A DNA stretch of 64,000 bases from Flavobacterium acetivorans (GCF_020911885.1 NZ_CP087132.1:1426001-1490000), one strand, 5' to 3'. Positions 8,581-17,927 are shown, counted from the stretch's first letter. The notes: generated from the letters alone by a model not told the origin. Numbers and translations: made by a program.

Positions 8581-9282
8581 ATGATTGAAATTAAAGATCT
8601 CCATAAATCCTACAAAATGGGAAATTCCGAATTACATGTTTTAAAAGGAATCAATTTCAATATAAAAGAAGGAGAGTTAGTGGCTATTATGGGGTCTTCT
8701 GGTTCAGGAAAATCAACACTGTTGAATATTTTAGGGATTTTGGATGAAGCGGATTCCGGAAATTATATTTTGGATAAAGTGACCATTAGGAATCTTAATG
8801 AAACGATTGCATCTAAATATCGAAATCAATTTTTAGGTTTTGTTTTCCAATCATTCAATTTGATTAATTATAAAAGCGCCTTGGATAATGTGTCTATGCC
8901 GCTTTATTATCAGGGAATAAAAAGAAAAGAACGTCACGAAATCGCGATGAGTTACCTCGAAAAAGTAGGCTTAGCCTCGCATTCTCATCATTTGCCAAAC
9001 GAACTTTCGGGAGGTCAAAAACAGCGTGTTGCCATTGCTAGAGCTTTAGCGTCTAACCCGAAAGTATTATTGGCCGATGAGCCAACGGGAGCTTTGGATA
9101 CCAAAACTTCTTATGAAGTGATGGAATTGATTCAAGGAATTAATGATGAGGGAAAAACAATCTTGATAGTAACCCATGAACCGGATATCGCTGCAATGTG
9201 TAAGAGAAATGTAGTATTAAAAGATGGTCTAATCATCGATGATAAAATGGTAGAACAAGTTAGAGCGTCTGATTATGTTTAA
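8581..9282 (+). CDS. MacB/LolD-type ABC transporter ATP-binding protein
   Basis: 233 residues with a complete ATPase core: Walker A GSSGSGKST at residues 38-46, Q-loop FVFQSFN, signature LSGGQKQR, Walker B VLLADEPTGALD and the switch His in IVTHEP. The type is that of the MacB/LolD/FtsE (type VII) group, which power envelope export rather than import. The last eight bases overlap the first permease gene, showing translational coupling. The ATPase is a separate polypeptide, unlike E. coli MacB where it is fused to the permease. Confidence 0.93.
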   Translation: MIEIKDLHKSYKMGNSELHVLKGINFNIKEGELVAIMGSSGSGKSTLLNILGILDEADSGNYILDKVTIRNLNETIASKYRNQFLGFVFQSFNLINYKSALDNVSMPLYYQGIKRKERHEIAMSYLEKVGLASHSHHLPNELSGGQKQRVAIARALASNPKVLLADEPTGALDTKTSYEVMELIQGINDEGKTILIVTHEPDIAAMCKRNVVLKDGLIIDDKMVEQVRASDYV

Positions 9283-10519
9283 TATTGAGCGCTGGCAGGA
9301 AATATTTGAGGCTATTGCCAAGAATAAGCTGAGAACCTTTCTTACGGGCGTTTCGGTGGCTTCCGGCATATTTATCTTAGTGATTCTTTTGGGGGCTGGA
9401 AAAGGACTTCAAAACGGAATCGAAAGACAATTTGAAAATGATGCCAATGGTTTGATCTCGTTTTGGTCCGGAACCACAACCAAGGAATATAAAGGGTTGA
9501 ATCCCGGAAGACAAATTCAGTTCAGAAACAGCGATTTTGATGTCTCGGTTCAAAAGTTTGATGACAAATTAGAGATTAAATCAGCCAATTTTATTTTCTG
9601 GAATGGAGTTATGACTTATGGTAAAGAAACAGGGAATTACAGGTATATAGGAGTTTATCCAGACTATCAAGCTGTGGAAAACGCAAAAGTTATCGAAGGA
9701 AGATTTATTAACGATAAGGACTTGATCAACAGCGAAAAAGTTACGGTTATTGGTCAAAAAGTAAAATCGGATTTATTTAAAGATAAAAATCCTATTGGAG
9801 AACAAATAGTTATCAGTGGCATTAATTTCAAAGTGGTTGGTGTGTTTACCGATCCGGCTGGAGAACGGGAAGAATCGAGAGTTTATCTGCCTTTTACCAC
9901 TACTCAAAAAGCTTTTGGTGTGGGGGACAAAGTCAGTAATTTGGATTTTACCCTTAAGAAAAAAGACACTTATGAAGAGGCTTTGGCACAGTCTAATAAA
10001 TTTACCCAAGAACTAAGTCTGTTATTGAAAAGTAAAAATATGATTGCCCCGGAAGATGACGGAGCTATTGGAATTAATAATTCGATAGAGAATGCCAAAC
10101 AGTTTTATGATCTAAATCTTTATATCAGACTGTTTTTTTGGTGGGTTGGAATTTGTACTATTATTGCAGGAGTGGTTGGGGTAAGTAATATCATGTTGAT
10201 TATTGTAAAAGAAAGAACCAAAGAAATTGGTATTAGAAAAGCATTAGGTGCTTCTCCAATTTCAATTGTTGGGATGATTCTGCATGAGTCTGTATTTATT
10301 ACCACAATTGCAGGTTTTTTGGGGCTTTTAGCAAGTTTATTACTTTTGGAATTAGTAGGGCCGCAAATAAAGAGTGATTACTTTTTGAATCCTGAAGTTG
10401 ACTTTAGTGTTGCTCTTACCACTTTAGTTATACTGGTAGTTGCAGGAGCAATAGCAGGTTTTTTTCCTGCTTATAGAGCCGCTAAAATTAAACCGATTGT
10501 TGCACTTAGAGACGAATAA
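9275..10519 (+). CDS. MacB-like ABC transporter permease A
   Basis: 414 residues. One N-terminal helix (residues ~18-40), a large periplasmic MacB_PCD domain (~45-280) and three C-terminal helices of the FtsX family, with the signature IMLIIVKERTKEIGIRKALGASP at the start of the FtsX domain. It starts inside the ATPase gene and is followed after two bases by a second, related permease. The two probably form a heterodimer with the shared ATPase. Confidence 0.92.
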   Translation: MFNIERWQEIFEAIAKNKLRTFLTGVSVASGIFILVILLGAGKGLQNGIERQFENDANGLISFWSGTTTKEYKGLNPGRQIQFRNSDFDVSVQKFDDKLEIKSANFIFWNGVMTYGKETGNYRYIGVYPDYQAVENAKVIEGRFINDKDLINSEKVTVIGQKVKSDLFKDKNPIGEQIVISGINFKVVGVFTDPAGEREESRVYLPFTTTQKAFGVGDKVSNLDFTLKKKDTYEEALAQSNKFTQELSLLLKSKNMIAPEDDGAIGINNSIENAKQFYDLNLYIRLFFWWVGICTIIAGVVGVSNIMLIIVKERTKEIGIRKALGASPISIVGMILHESVFITTIAGFLGLLASLLLLELVGPQIKSDYFLNPEVDFSVALTTLVILVVAGAIAGFFPAYRAAKIKPIVALRDE

Positions 10520-10521
10520 TT

Positions 10522-11784
10522 ATGTTAGATAGAGATAATTGGAACGAAATTTTAGAGGCGCTTACTGCAAATACTTTCAGGACTATCCTTACCGCTTTTG
10601 GTGTTTTTTGGGGAATATTTATTTTGGTGATATTGCTTGGAGCCGGAAATGGACTGGAAAATGGAGTCAAGAAAGGTTTTGATGGCATTGCGACCAATAC
10701 TATGTTTATGTGGACGCAAACGACTTCAAAGCCTTATAAAGGATTGCCAAAAACCAGAAGGTATGATTTTAGGAACAGTGATGTTGCGGCCTTAAAAGAG
10801 GCCTTGCCGGATTTGTTATATGTTTCGCCTCGCAATCAACTTGGAGGATTTGAAGGAGCAAATAATGTGGTTCGAGGGACAAAAACGGCTGCATTTACAG
10901 TATATGGGGATTATCCGGAACTGATCAAACAACAACCTAAAACCATTATCAAAGGGCGTTTTGTGAATCAACAAGATATTCTTTTAAAGAGAAAAATTGC
11001 GGTGATAGGGCAAGGGGTTATCAATGAACTATATGAGAAAACTGAAGAGGTTATTGGTACTTATATCAAGGTTAATGGTGTGAATTTTATGGTGGTTGGG
11101 ATTTATAATTCTAAATCCAATCAAGGGAATGCGGAACAGGAACAAAAAGAAATATTTGTGCCTTTTACTACCTTCCAACAAGCGTTTAATTTTGGGAATA
11201 GAGTAGGATGGATGGCGCTTACGGCCAATGATAATTCTTCCATAACCGATTTGAAGCCAAAGATATTAGAAGTCATTAAATCGCGACACTCCATAAATCC
11301 TACAGATGATAGGGCTATTGGTAATTTTGATTTATACGAACAGTTTAATAAGATACGAGGTCTGTTTTCAATATTAAGATTTATCGCTTATTTTGTTGGG
11401 ACTCTAGTCTTAATTTCAGGAGTTATTGGGATTTCAAATATCATGTTGATCGTAGTCAAAGAACGAACAAAAGAAATTGGAATTCGCAGAGCACTAGGAG
11501 CAACTCCAGGAGCTATTCGAACCCAAATATTGTCCGAAGCCATCTTTCTGACTATTATCGCCGGAATGTTTGGGATTGCCGCTGCAACCGGATTACTGGC
11601 TGTAGTCAATATGATTTTGGATTCAATGCCGGGCGAAGGAATGATGTTTGCCAATCCAAGTGTCGATTTAACAGTAGTATTTATTGCCCTACTTATATTG
11701 GTTGGTTCCGGTTTATTGGCCGGATTCATCCCCGCTCAAACTGCCATAAATGTAAAACCCGTCGATGCCTTGCGCGCCGAATAA
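10522..11784 (+). CDS. MacB-like ABC transporter permease B
   Basis: 420 residues with the same layout as the preceding permease: N-terminal helix, periplasmic domain, and FtsX domain with IMLIVVKERTKEIGIRRALGATPG. The shared beginnings (LDRDNWNEILEALTANTFRT versus FNIERWQEIFEAIAKNKLRT) show the two are tandem paralogues. The start at 10522 is two bases after the previous stop. Confidence 0.92.
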   Translation: MLDRDNWNEILEALTANTFRTILTAFGVFWGIFILVILLGAGNGLENGVKKGFDGIATNTMFMWTQTTSKPYKGLPKTRRYDFRNSDVAALKEALPDLLYVSPRNQLGGFEGANNVVRGTKTAAFTVYGDYPELIKQQPKTIIKGRFVNQQDILLKRKIAVIGQGVINELYEKTEEVIGTYIKVNGVNFMVVGIYNSKSNQGNAEQEQKEIFVPFTTFQQAFNFGNRVGWMALTANDNSSITDLKPKILEVIKSRHSINPTDDRAIGNFDLYEQFNKIRGLFSILRFIAYFVGTLVLISGVIGISNIMLIVVKERTKEIGIRRALGATPGAIRTQILSEAIFLTIIAGMFGIAAATGLLAVVNMILDSMPGEGMMFANPSVDLTVVFIALLILVGSGLLAGFIPAQTAINVKPVDALRAE

Positions 11785-11823
11785 ATTTTTAATCAAAAAA
11801 TAACCGACTAATCTAATATTTCA

Positions 11824-12939
11824 ATGAAAAAAGGAGCTACAATCACGATTTTAATTCTTATAACGGTACTGTTTTTTGGGTCTCTGTATTATTTGTATGC
11901 TAAAAACCAAGAGTCTCCAGTAGTGTTTGAGACAGATAAAGTAGAGGTCAAAACAATCGTAAAAAATACCATTGCCACAGGAAATATTGTTCCGGATGAA
12001 GAGGTTTTAATCAAGCCTAATATTTCAGGCATTATTGAAGCGGTTTATATCAAAGCCGGTGAGAGTATCAAAGCGGGGGATTTAATTGCAAAAATTAAGG
12101 TGGTGGCTAATGTCTCTAATTTGAGCAATTCCCAAAATCAGGTGCAAACGACTAAGATCGCTTTGGATAACCAAGAAAAAGTGTACCAAAGACAAAAGAC
12201 TTTGTTTGATAAAGGGGTGATTTCGGCCAATGATTTTGATACGGCACAATTAGCTTACAAGCAAGCCAAACAAGCTTATGCTTCTTCTAAACAAGGTTTT
12301 GATATTGTAAAAACTGGAACAACATCCGGTTTAGGGAATTATGCCAATACTTTAATTCGTTCAACTGTGAACGGAATGGTGCTTGATGTTCCTGTAAAAG
12401 TAGGAAATCAGGTTATTGAAAGTAATAATTTTAATGAAGGAACAACCATTGCCAGTGTAGCCGATGTGGGAAGAATGATATTTGTAGGTAAAATAGACGA
12501 ATCCGAAGTAGGGAAAATAAAAGAAAAATTGCCTATCGAAATCACTATTGGTGCTATAGAAAACAAAAAATTTGATTCTGTTTTAGAATATATTGCGCCA
12601 AAAGGAAAAACAGAGAATGGGGCAATTCAATTTGAGATTAAGGCCAGCCTTTCTAATTCTGATAATACTTTTATCAGAGCGGGTTTGAGTGCAAATGCAT
12701 CAATTATATTGGAAAAAGCCGACAAGGTTTTGGCTGTCAAAGAATCGCTGCTTCAATTTGATAAAAAAACACAAAAACCTTATGTAGAGATCGAAACTGC
12801 TTCCCAGAAATTTGTTAGAAAAGACCTTGTGTTGGGAGTAAGTGATGGAATTTACGTAGAGATAAAAAGCGGTTTGAAAGCTTCGGATAAAATTAAAGTT
12901 TGGAACCAAGGTCTGAAAAAAGAAGAGCCTAAATCTTAA
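11824..12939 (+). CDS. HlyD/MacA-family periplasmic adaptor (first)
   Basis: 371-residue membrane-fusion protein: N-terminal membrane anchor, split biotinyl-lipoyl domain (EEVLIKPNISGIIEAVYIKA ... GMVLDVPVKVGNQV), a helical hairpin (~residues 95-170), beta-barrel and membrane-proximal domains. It bridges the ABC permeases to an outer-membrane TolC channel. It is 39 bases after permease B and is the first of two adaptors flanking the TolC gene. Confidence 0.9.
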   Translation: MKKGATITILILITVLFFGSLYYLYAKNQESPVVFETDKVEVKTIVKNTIATGNIVPDEEVLIKPNISGIIEAVYIKAGESIKAGDLIAKIKVVANVSNLSNSQNQVQTTKIALDNQEKVYQRQKTLFDKGVISANDFDTAQLAYKQAKQAYASSKQGFDIVKTGTTSGLGNYANTLIRSTVNGMVLDVPVKVGNQVIESNNFNEGTTIASVADVGRMIFVGKIDESEVGKIKEKLPIEITIGAIENKKFDSVLEYIAPKGKTENGAIQFEIKASLSNSDNTFIRAGLSANASIILEKADKVLAVKESLLQFDKKTQKPYVEIETASQKFVRKDLVLGVSDGIYVEIKSGLKASDKIKVWNQGLKKEEPKS

Positions 12940-12991
12940 TTAGAGTCTTAAAGAATTTTTTGTTTTAAAAAAGAATGTTAATCTTGTGTAG

Positions 12992-12999
12992 TATCTTTG
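12992..12999 (+). promoter_or_regulatory. Internal -7 element before the TolC gene
   Basis: TATCTTTG fits TAnnTTTG and lies 21 bases before the ATG at 13021. It overlaps the alternative TTG start at 12997, which argues for the later start and for an internal promoter in the operon. Confidence 0.5.
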
Positions 13000-13020
13000 C
13001 TACACCACCATTTAAAATAT

Positions 13021-14391
13021 ATGAAAAAAAATAGTTGGATATCTTTAGTCTTAATTTCTGTCATTAGTTTGTCTGCTCAGGCACAAACTAAAAAATGGTC
13101 GCTGGAAGAATGTGTGAATTACGCCATACAAAATAATATTTCAATCAAGCAAACCGAGTTAGATACCAAAACTGCGGCGATTGATAAGAAAGGAGCCATA
13201 GGAAATTTTCTTCCTTCCTTAAATGCAAATGCTTCTCATTCGTGGAATATTGGTTTAAACCAGGATATTACTACTGGTCTTTTACAAAACCAAACCACTC
13301 AATTTACTTCTGCCGGAGCCAGTGTAGGTATTGATATTTATAAAGGCCTGCAAAACCAAAATTCATTGCGAAGAGCTAATCTTTCTATAGTTGCGGCAAA
13401 ATATCAGTTGTTGAAAATGCAGGAAGATATTGCGCTTAATGTAGCAAATGCTTTTTTGCAAGTGCTTTTTAATAAGGAGAATTTGAAGGTTCAAAAAGAA
13501 CAAAGAAGTATTAATGAAAAGCAATTGTCCCGTTCAGAGGAATTAGTTAAGGCTGGAACTATCCCGAGAGGAGATTTATTAGATGTAAAAGCAACATTGG
13601 CTTCAGATAATCAAAAAGTGATAACAGCCGAGAACACTTTGTTGATTTCGAAATTGAGTTTAGCCCAATTGTTGCAATTAAAGGATTTTGAAAGTTTTGA
13701 TGTCGTAGATGACACTATGGCAAAAGATGAGAATAATATCCTGTCTCAAACTCCGGTTGCCATTTATGATAAGGCCAAAGAAAGCAGAACCGAATTAAAG
13801 ATTGCGGAAACAAATCTTGAAATCGCCCAAAAAAGTTTAGCTATTGCAAAAGGAGGTTTTCAGCCCACTTTACAAGGTTTTTACAGCTTTAGTTCCAGAA
13901 TTTCCTATGCTGATGTTCCATTGAGAGACGGTAATGGGATGGTTATAGGAACTCAAGCGGCGCCGCCATTTTTTGATCAGTTTAATACCAATAAAGGACA
14001 GTCATTTGGGGCACAATTGAGTATTCCGGTTTTTAACGGATTCTCTGCCAGAAATAATGTGGAGCGTTCTAAAGTGAATTTAGAGAAGTCTAAAATTGCA
14101 GTTGAACAACAAAATCTGGATTTGCAGAGAAATGTATATACCGCTTTTGCAGATGCCAAAGGCGCTTTAAAAGCGCACGAATCATCACTTGTGGCATTAG
14201 ATTCTAGACAAGAGTCTTACAATTATGCCAAAGAAAAATTTGATGTTGGTTTGATGAATTCTTTTGACTTGAACCAATCACAGACTTTGCTTTCTAACGC
14301 TCAATCGGAAGTGTTGCGATCTAAATACGATTACATTTTTAAAATAAAAATATTAGAATTCTATTTTGGAATTCCAATCATTAAAAACTAA
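13021..14391 (+). CDS. TolC family outer-membrane efflux protein
   Basis: 456 residues from ATG 13021. The signal peptide MKKNSWISLVLISVISLSAQ ends AQAQ, followed by WSLEECVNYAIQNN, the usual start of a mature TolC-family protein in this phylum. Two related halves of long helices (outer membrane efflux repeats) follow, the second beginning around SRTELKIAETNLEIAQKSLA. A TTG-initiated extension to 12997 would start within a promoter-like element and add residues before the signal peptide. It forms the trimeric channel for the ABC exporter encoded around it. Confidence 0.92.
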   Translation: MKKNSWISLVLISVISLSAQAQTKKWSLEECVNYAIQNNISIKQTELDTKTAAIDKKGAIGNFLPSLNANASHSWNIGLNQDITTGLLQNQTTQFTSAGASVGIDIYKGLQNQNSLRRANLSIVAAKYQLLKMQEDIALNVANAFLQVLFNKENLKVQKEQRSINEKQLSRSEELVKAGTIPRGDLLDVKATLASDNQKVITAENTLLISKLSLAQLLQLKDFESFDVVDDTMAKDENNILSQTPVAIYDKAKESRTELKIAETNLEIAQKSLAIAKGGFQPTLQGFYSFSSRISYADVPLRDGNGMVIGTQAAPPFFDQFNTNKGQSFGAQLSIPVFNGFSARNNVERSKVNLEKSKIAVEQQNLDLQRNVYTAFADAKGALKAHESSLVALDSRQESYNYAKEKFDVGLMNSFDLNQSQTLLSNAQSEVLRSKYDYIFKIKILEFYFGIPIIKN

Positions 14392-14397
14392 TACATT

Positions 14398-15693
14398 ATG
14401 TCTAAAAAAACAGTTTATTATATAGTAGGTGGAGCAGTTTTAGTAATAGTTGCTTTAATTACGCTTTCTAAAAGTGGGGTAATTGGGAATAAGGATACAG
14501 GAATCGAGATAGAAACTGCTCAGGTAAATGTTTCGACTATTGTAGAAACAGTTTCTGCCACGGGTAAGATTCAGCCTGAAATTGAGGTTAAAATTGCTTC
14601 GATGGTTTCTGGAGAAATCATTTCTTTACCGGTGAAAGAAGGACAAGTGGTTAAAAAAGGAGATTTATTGGTAAAAATCAATCCAGATTTATATACTTCA
14701 AGTTTAAACAGAACCATTGCGGGTTTGTCCGGTTCCAAAGCGGGATTGACACAGGCTGATGCGCAGTTTAAGGAAGCTAAAGCGAGTTATGACAGGAATA
14801 AGTCTTTATTCGAAAAAGGAATTATTTCTAAGTCGGATTGGGATAAAGCCACTGCTTCTTTTGAAGTAGCCAAAGCAACCAAGCAATCGGCTTATTTTAA
14901 TGTTCAAAGTGCTTCGGCATCTGTCAATGAGGCCAAAGATAATCTGGGGAGAACCATCATTTTTTCTCCTGCAGATGGGACTATTTCGATGCTTAATGTA
15001 GAATTAGGGGAACGTGTTTTGGGAACTCAACAGATGACCGGAACGGAAATTCTAAGAGTCGCTAACCTGAATAATATGGAAGTTGAGGTTGATGTAAATG
15101 AGAATGATATTGTAAAAATTAAAGTAGGAGATCTAGCTAATGTTGAGGTTGATGCTTATTTGAAAAAACAATTTAAAGGAATGGTTACTAGTATCTCAAA
15201 TTCGGCTAGTACTGCTTTGACTGCGGATCAGGTGACTAATTTTAAAGTAAAGGTTAGGATTTTGAAAGAATCCTATGAAGATTTATTGGTTGGAAAGCCA
15301 GTGTCTTATTCTCCTTTTAGACCAGGAATGACCGCGACTGTTGATATTATTACTAAAACGAAATCGAATGTTTTAAATGTGCCAATTAGCTCCATAGTTA
15401 TCAAATCCGATACTGCTGCAGTAAAAGGAGTAGAGAAGTATGAGGTAGCCGATGAAAAAAAAGCAGCTCCTAAAAGTGATAAAAAATTTGAATGTGTTTT
15501 TGTAAAAGTAGGTGATAAGGCAAAAATTCGCGTCATTAAAACAGGAATTCAAGACGACACTAATATTGAGATTGTAAACGGTTTGAAAAAAGGAGATGTT
15601 GTAATTACAGGGCCTTATACTACAGTAACTAAAGAATTGAATTCAGGAGACAAAGTGACGGTGAAGACAGATAAAGAAAAGAGTAAGAAATAA
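14398..15693 (+). CDS. HlyD/MacA-family periplasmic adaptor (second)
   Basis: 431 residues, six bases after the TolC gene. It has an N-terminal anchor (YYIVGGAVLVIVALITL), lipoyl halves around EIEVKIASMVSGEIISLPVK and IIFSPADGTISMLNVELGE, a longer helical hairpin than the first adaptor, and a C-terminal domain with VVITGPYTTVTKELNSGDKV typical of MacA. It is probably the canonical MacA partner; the first adaptor is shorter. It is the last gene of the six-gene efflux operon. Confidence 0.9.
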   Translation: MSKKTVYYIVGGAVLVIVALITLSKSGVIGNKDTGIEIETAQVNVSTIVETVSATGKIQPEIEVKIASMVSGEIISLPVKEGQVVKKGDLLVKINPDLYTSSLNRTIAGLSGSKAGLTQADAQFKEAKASYDRNKSLFEKGIISKSDWDKATASFEVAKATKQSAYFNVQSASASVNEAKDNLGRTIIFSPADGTISMLNVELGERVLGTQQMTGTEILRVANLNNMEVEVDVNENDIVKIKVGDLANVEVDAYLKKQFKGMVTSISNSASTALTADQVTNFKVKVRILKESYEDLLVGKPVSYSPFRPGMTATVDIITKTKSNVLNVPISSIVIKSDTAAVKGVEKYEVADEKKAAPKSDKKFECVFVKVGDKAKIRVIKTGIQDDTNIEIVNGLKKGDVVITGPYTTVTKELNSGDKVTVKTDKEKSKK

Positions 15694-15705
15694 ATAGTTT
15701 TATTT

Positions 15706-15713
15706 TACATTTG
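15706..15713 (+). promoter_or_regulatory. -7 element for tsaB
   Basis: TACATTTG matches TAnnTTTG, 30 bases before the TTG start of tsaB. Confidence 0.45.
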
Positions 15714-15742
15714 TAGCTCTTAGTAATTTTAAATTAAAAGCT

Positions 15743-16411
15743 TTGTCCTATATTCTTAATATCGAAACCTCCACAAAAAATTGTTCTGTTGCTATTGCAA
15801 AAGAAGGAAAAACTATTGTGTGCAAAGAAATTGCCGAAGAAGGTTATTCTCATGCTGAGCGTTTGCACGTTTTTATTGAGGAAAGTTTAAAAGAAGCCGG
15901 AATCAACTATAAAGATTTAGTTGCTATTGCCGTAAGTCAGGGACCGGGTTCTTATACCGGATTGCGTATAGGCGTTTCGGCGGCTAAAGGTTTGTGTTTT
16001 GCCTTAGGAATTCCCTTGATTGCGGTAGATACGATGCAAACTTTGGCAGCTCAGGCACATATTTCTGACGGATTGATTGTTCCAATGATCGATGCCAGAA
16101 GAATGGAAGTGTATAGCGCGATATTTGGCCCAAATTTAGAAACTATAAGAGCGACTCAAGCCGAAGTTATAACTGAGGTTTCTTTTGATGATTTAGCGGA
16201 GACTATCTATTTTGTGGGAGATTGTGCTGAGAAATGCAAAACGGTTTTGACCAAAGAGAATTTTGTTTTCTTGGACGAATTTAAATACCCTTCCGCAAAA
16301 GAAATGAGTTCTTTAAGTTTTGATAAATACAAAATAAGCGACACCGTAGATGTCGCTTATTTTGAACCTTATTATTTGAAAGATTTTATGATTACTACTT
16401 CTAAGAAATAG
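15743..16411 (+). CDS. tsaB: tRNA threonylcarbamoyladenosine biosynthesis protein TsaB
   Basis: 222 residues. TsaB dimerises with TsaD for the universal t6A37 modification of tRNAs reading ANN codons. Motifs: ILNIETSTKNCSVAI at the N-terminus (degenerate ASKHA nucleotide-binding phosphate-1 loop) and AVSQGPGSYTGLRIG around residues 63-77, diagnostic of the TsaB/TsaD family. The start is TTG at 15743, immediately before the first beta strand; no ATG is available upstream. It converges on the MscS gene with a six-base gap; a 13-base inverted repeat lies within its last coding part. Confidence 0.92.
   Translation: MSYILNIETSTKNCSVAIAKEGKTIVCKEIAEEGYSHAERLHVFIEESLKEAGINYKDLVAIAVSQGPGSYTGLRIGVSAAKGLCFALGIPLIAVDTMQTLAAQAHISDGLIVPMIDARRMEVYSAIFGPNLETIRATQAEVITEVSFDDLAETIYFVGDCAEKCKTVLTKENFVFLDEFKYPSAKEMSSLSFDKYKISDTVDVAYFEPYYLKDFMITTSKK
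16331..16363. terminator. Perfect inverted repeat inside the tsaB 3' end
   Basis: Bases 16331-16343 are the exact reverse complement of 16351-16363, with a seven-base loop. The stem ends in A4/T4. It is inside the tsaB coding sequence and 55 bases beyond the stop of the convergent MscS gene, so it may end transcription of that gene. The GC content of the stem is low, so strength is uncertain. Confidence 0.5.
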
Positions 16412-16417
16412 ATGTTA

Positions 16418-17245
16418 TTAGGCGTCGTTTTTAGATAGTTCTTTTACAAAAGGCTGTATTGAAATACCTGCTGCATCAAATGCAATTTTGCAATTTTCTA
16501 ATGTATCCGAAGTAATTGAACCAAAATTCTCATTAGTAGCCCAAGGTCTTACTGCTAACTGGATCGCAGTGTCTGTTAGGCTTTTTACAGAAACTTCAAA
16601 GCCAGGAGTTTTAAGTACTTTTGGATTAGCGGTTAAAACATTTGTAATTATATCTTTTGCTTTTTTGATATCCGAATCATAAGAAATAGCAAAGGTCAAA
16701 TCAGCTCTTCGGTAGCCTTGCATCGAATGGTTGATAATAGTGCCATTAGATAATGCTCCGTTTGGTATAAAAACGGTTTGATTGTTTGATGTTATTAATT
16801 TTGTTGAAAATATTTGTATCTCGCTAACAGAAGCTATGATTCCCTGTGCTTCAATAGTGTCTCCAACTTTGAATGGTTTAAAAAGAATAATCAGCACTCC
16901 TCCTGCAAAATTAGACAGTGAACCTTGAAGTGAAAGTCCTACCGCAAGCCCCATAGCGCCTAGAATGGCTACAAATGAAGAAGCTCCAATTCCTAGCTTT
17001 TCGATGAATGTAACGAATAATAATACTCTCAATACCCAAAGTAATATATCGGTCAGAAATTTAGTCAAAGTGGGCTCTAATTCCCTTTTGATCATTATTT
17101 TTCTAATAGATCTATTTATAATCCTTATGGCATAGAGGCCAACAAACAGAATTAGAAAGGCCGAAATTAATTTTGGAGAATAATCAATTAAAACGTTGAT
17201 AAAGGTTTCGGCATAATTGGTAAGATGTTCAGGACTTAAGTACAT
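16418..17245 (-). CDS. Small-conductance mechanosensitive channel (MscS family)
   Basis: 275 residues: three N-terminal hydrophobic helices (about residues 16-40, 62-82 and 86-115). The third carries the pore-lining Gly/Ala pattern AILGAMGLAVGLSLQGSLSN. It is followed by the MscS beta domain (GGVLIILFKPFKVGDTIEAQG) and a C-terminal alpha/beta domain. The length fits minimal MscS (E. coli 286). It releases solutes from the cytoplasm on osmotic downshock. The adjacent minus-strand gene upstream is separated by a terminator. Confidence 0.94.
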   Translation of the reverse strand: MYLSPEHLTNYAETFINVLIDYSPKLISAFLILFVGLYAIRIINRSIRKIMIKRELEPTLTKFLTDILLWVLRVLLFVTFIEKLGIGASSFVAILGAMGLAVGLSLQGSLSNFAGGVLIILFKPFKVGDTIEAQGIIASVSEIQIFSTKLITSNNQTVFIPNGALSNGTIINHSMQGYRRADLTFAISYDSDIKKAKDIITNVLTANPKVLKTPGFEVSVKSLTDTAIQLAVRPWATNENFGSITSDTLENCKIAFDAAGISIQPFVKELSKNDA

Positions 17246-17256
17246 TTTTAAGAAAT

Positions 17257-17283
17257 AAAAAACCCTCTCTTAGAGAAGGTTTG
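17257..17283 (-). terminator. Terminator of the 17332-17739 gene
   Basis: Stem 17260-17269 with 17273-17282 (one wobble pair), three-base loop, with a run of T on the minus strand after the stem. Confidence 0.7.
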
Positions 17284-17331
17284 AGTTTGTGTGACAAAAG
17301 TACAAATTAATAGTTTTTCGAAAAAAAGATT

Positions 17332-17739
17332 TTATTCCTTTTTTAAGTCATCCGTTTCTTCGGAAGCAGGATTAGGATTTGTTTCTATGTCATCAGAAAC
17401 GATTTTCATGGTGTTTGAAACTAATTCTTCCGGGGTTTTTATGGCTTCTGTTGCATTTTCTTTCTCCGAAACATTCCCTAAAAGGTTGCTTGCTTTTTCA
17501 GTATATTCATTAACTAGCTCTTTAGCATGTTCAGCATGTGCTTCTGCTTTTTCTATAATTGGTTGGGCTGCCTCTTTTAAATCGCCAATTTTTTCTTCTG
17601 CAAAAGCTTGGGCTTTTTCCATATAAGGCGCCGCTGTTTCTTTTGTTTGCTCTAAAGCTGTTTCGGCTTTAGCTGTCAGTTCATTTGTTGTTTCTGTGGC
17701 AGAGCCAAATAAATTCTTTAAAAATGATGTTAGTCCCAT
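17332..17739 (-). CDS. Ala/Glu/Lys-rich helical protein (hypothetical)
   Basis: 135 residues, very rich in Ala, Glu, Lys and Thr, with a heptad/undecad-like pattern (TAKAETALEQTKETAAPYME, KAQAFAEEKIGDLKEAAQPI). It looks like one long amphipathic helix resembling late-embryogenesis-abundant or apolipoprotein-like stress proteins. There is no signal peptide or membrane segment; the first residues GLTSFLKNLFGSA could form a short membrane-binding helix. The C-terminus is acidic and low in complexity. It is monocistronic with its own terminator. Function is not known; a desiccation or osmotic stress role is a guess helped by the neighbouring MscS and dodecin genes. Confidence 0.6.
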   Translation of the reverse strand: MGLTSFLKNLFGSATETTNELTAKAETALEQTKETAAPYMEKAQAFAEEKIGDLKEAAQPIIEKAEAHAEHAKELVNEYTEKASNLLGNVSEKENATEAIKTPEELVSNTMKIVSDDIETNPNPASEETDDLKKE

Positions 17740-17877
17740 GGCTTTTTTATTTGATTAGTTTACAATAGTAAGCATTTTATCTGTTGGTTGTTTTGTTTAA
17801 ATGCTAATAATTTGCTGATAATCAATCATTAGGTGTATTTTTTAAATTTTGTGTAAGTAAGATTTAGAGTTAAGGAT

Positions 17878-17906
17878 AAAAAAAAGCGTCTCTTGCGAAA
17901 CGCTTT
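17878..17906 (-). terminator. Terminator of the dodecin gene
   Basis: Stem AAAGCGT (17883-17889) / ACGCTTT (17900-17906), continued by T's on the minus strand, 22 bases after the dodecin stop. Confidence 0.7.
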
Positions 17907-17927
17907 AAATATTTTTCTTAAAATAAC

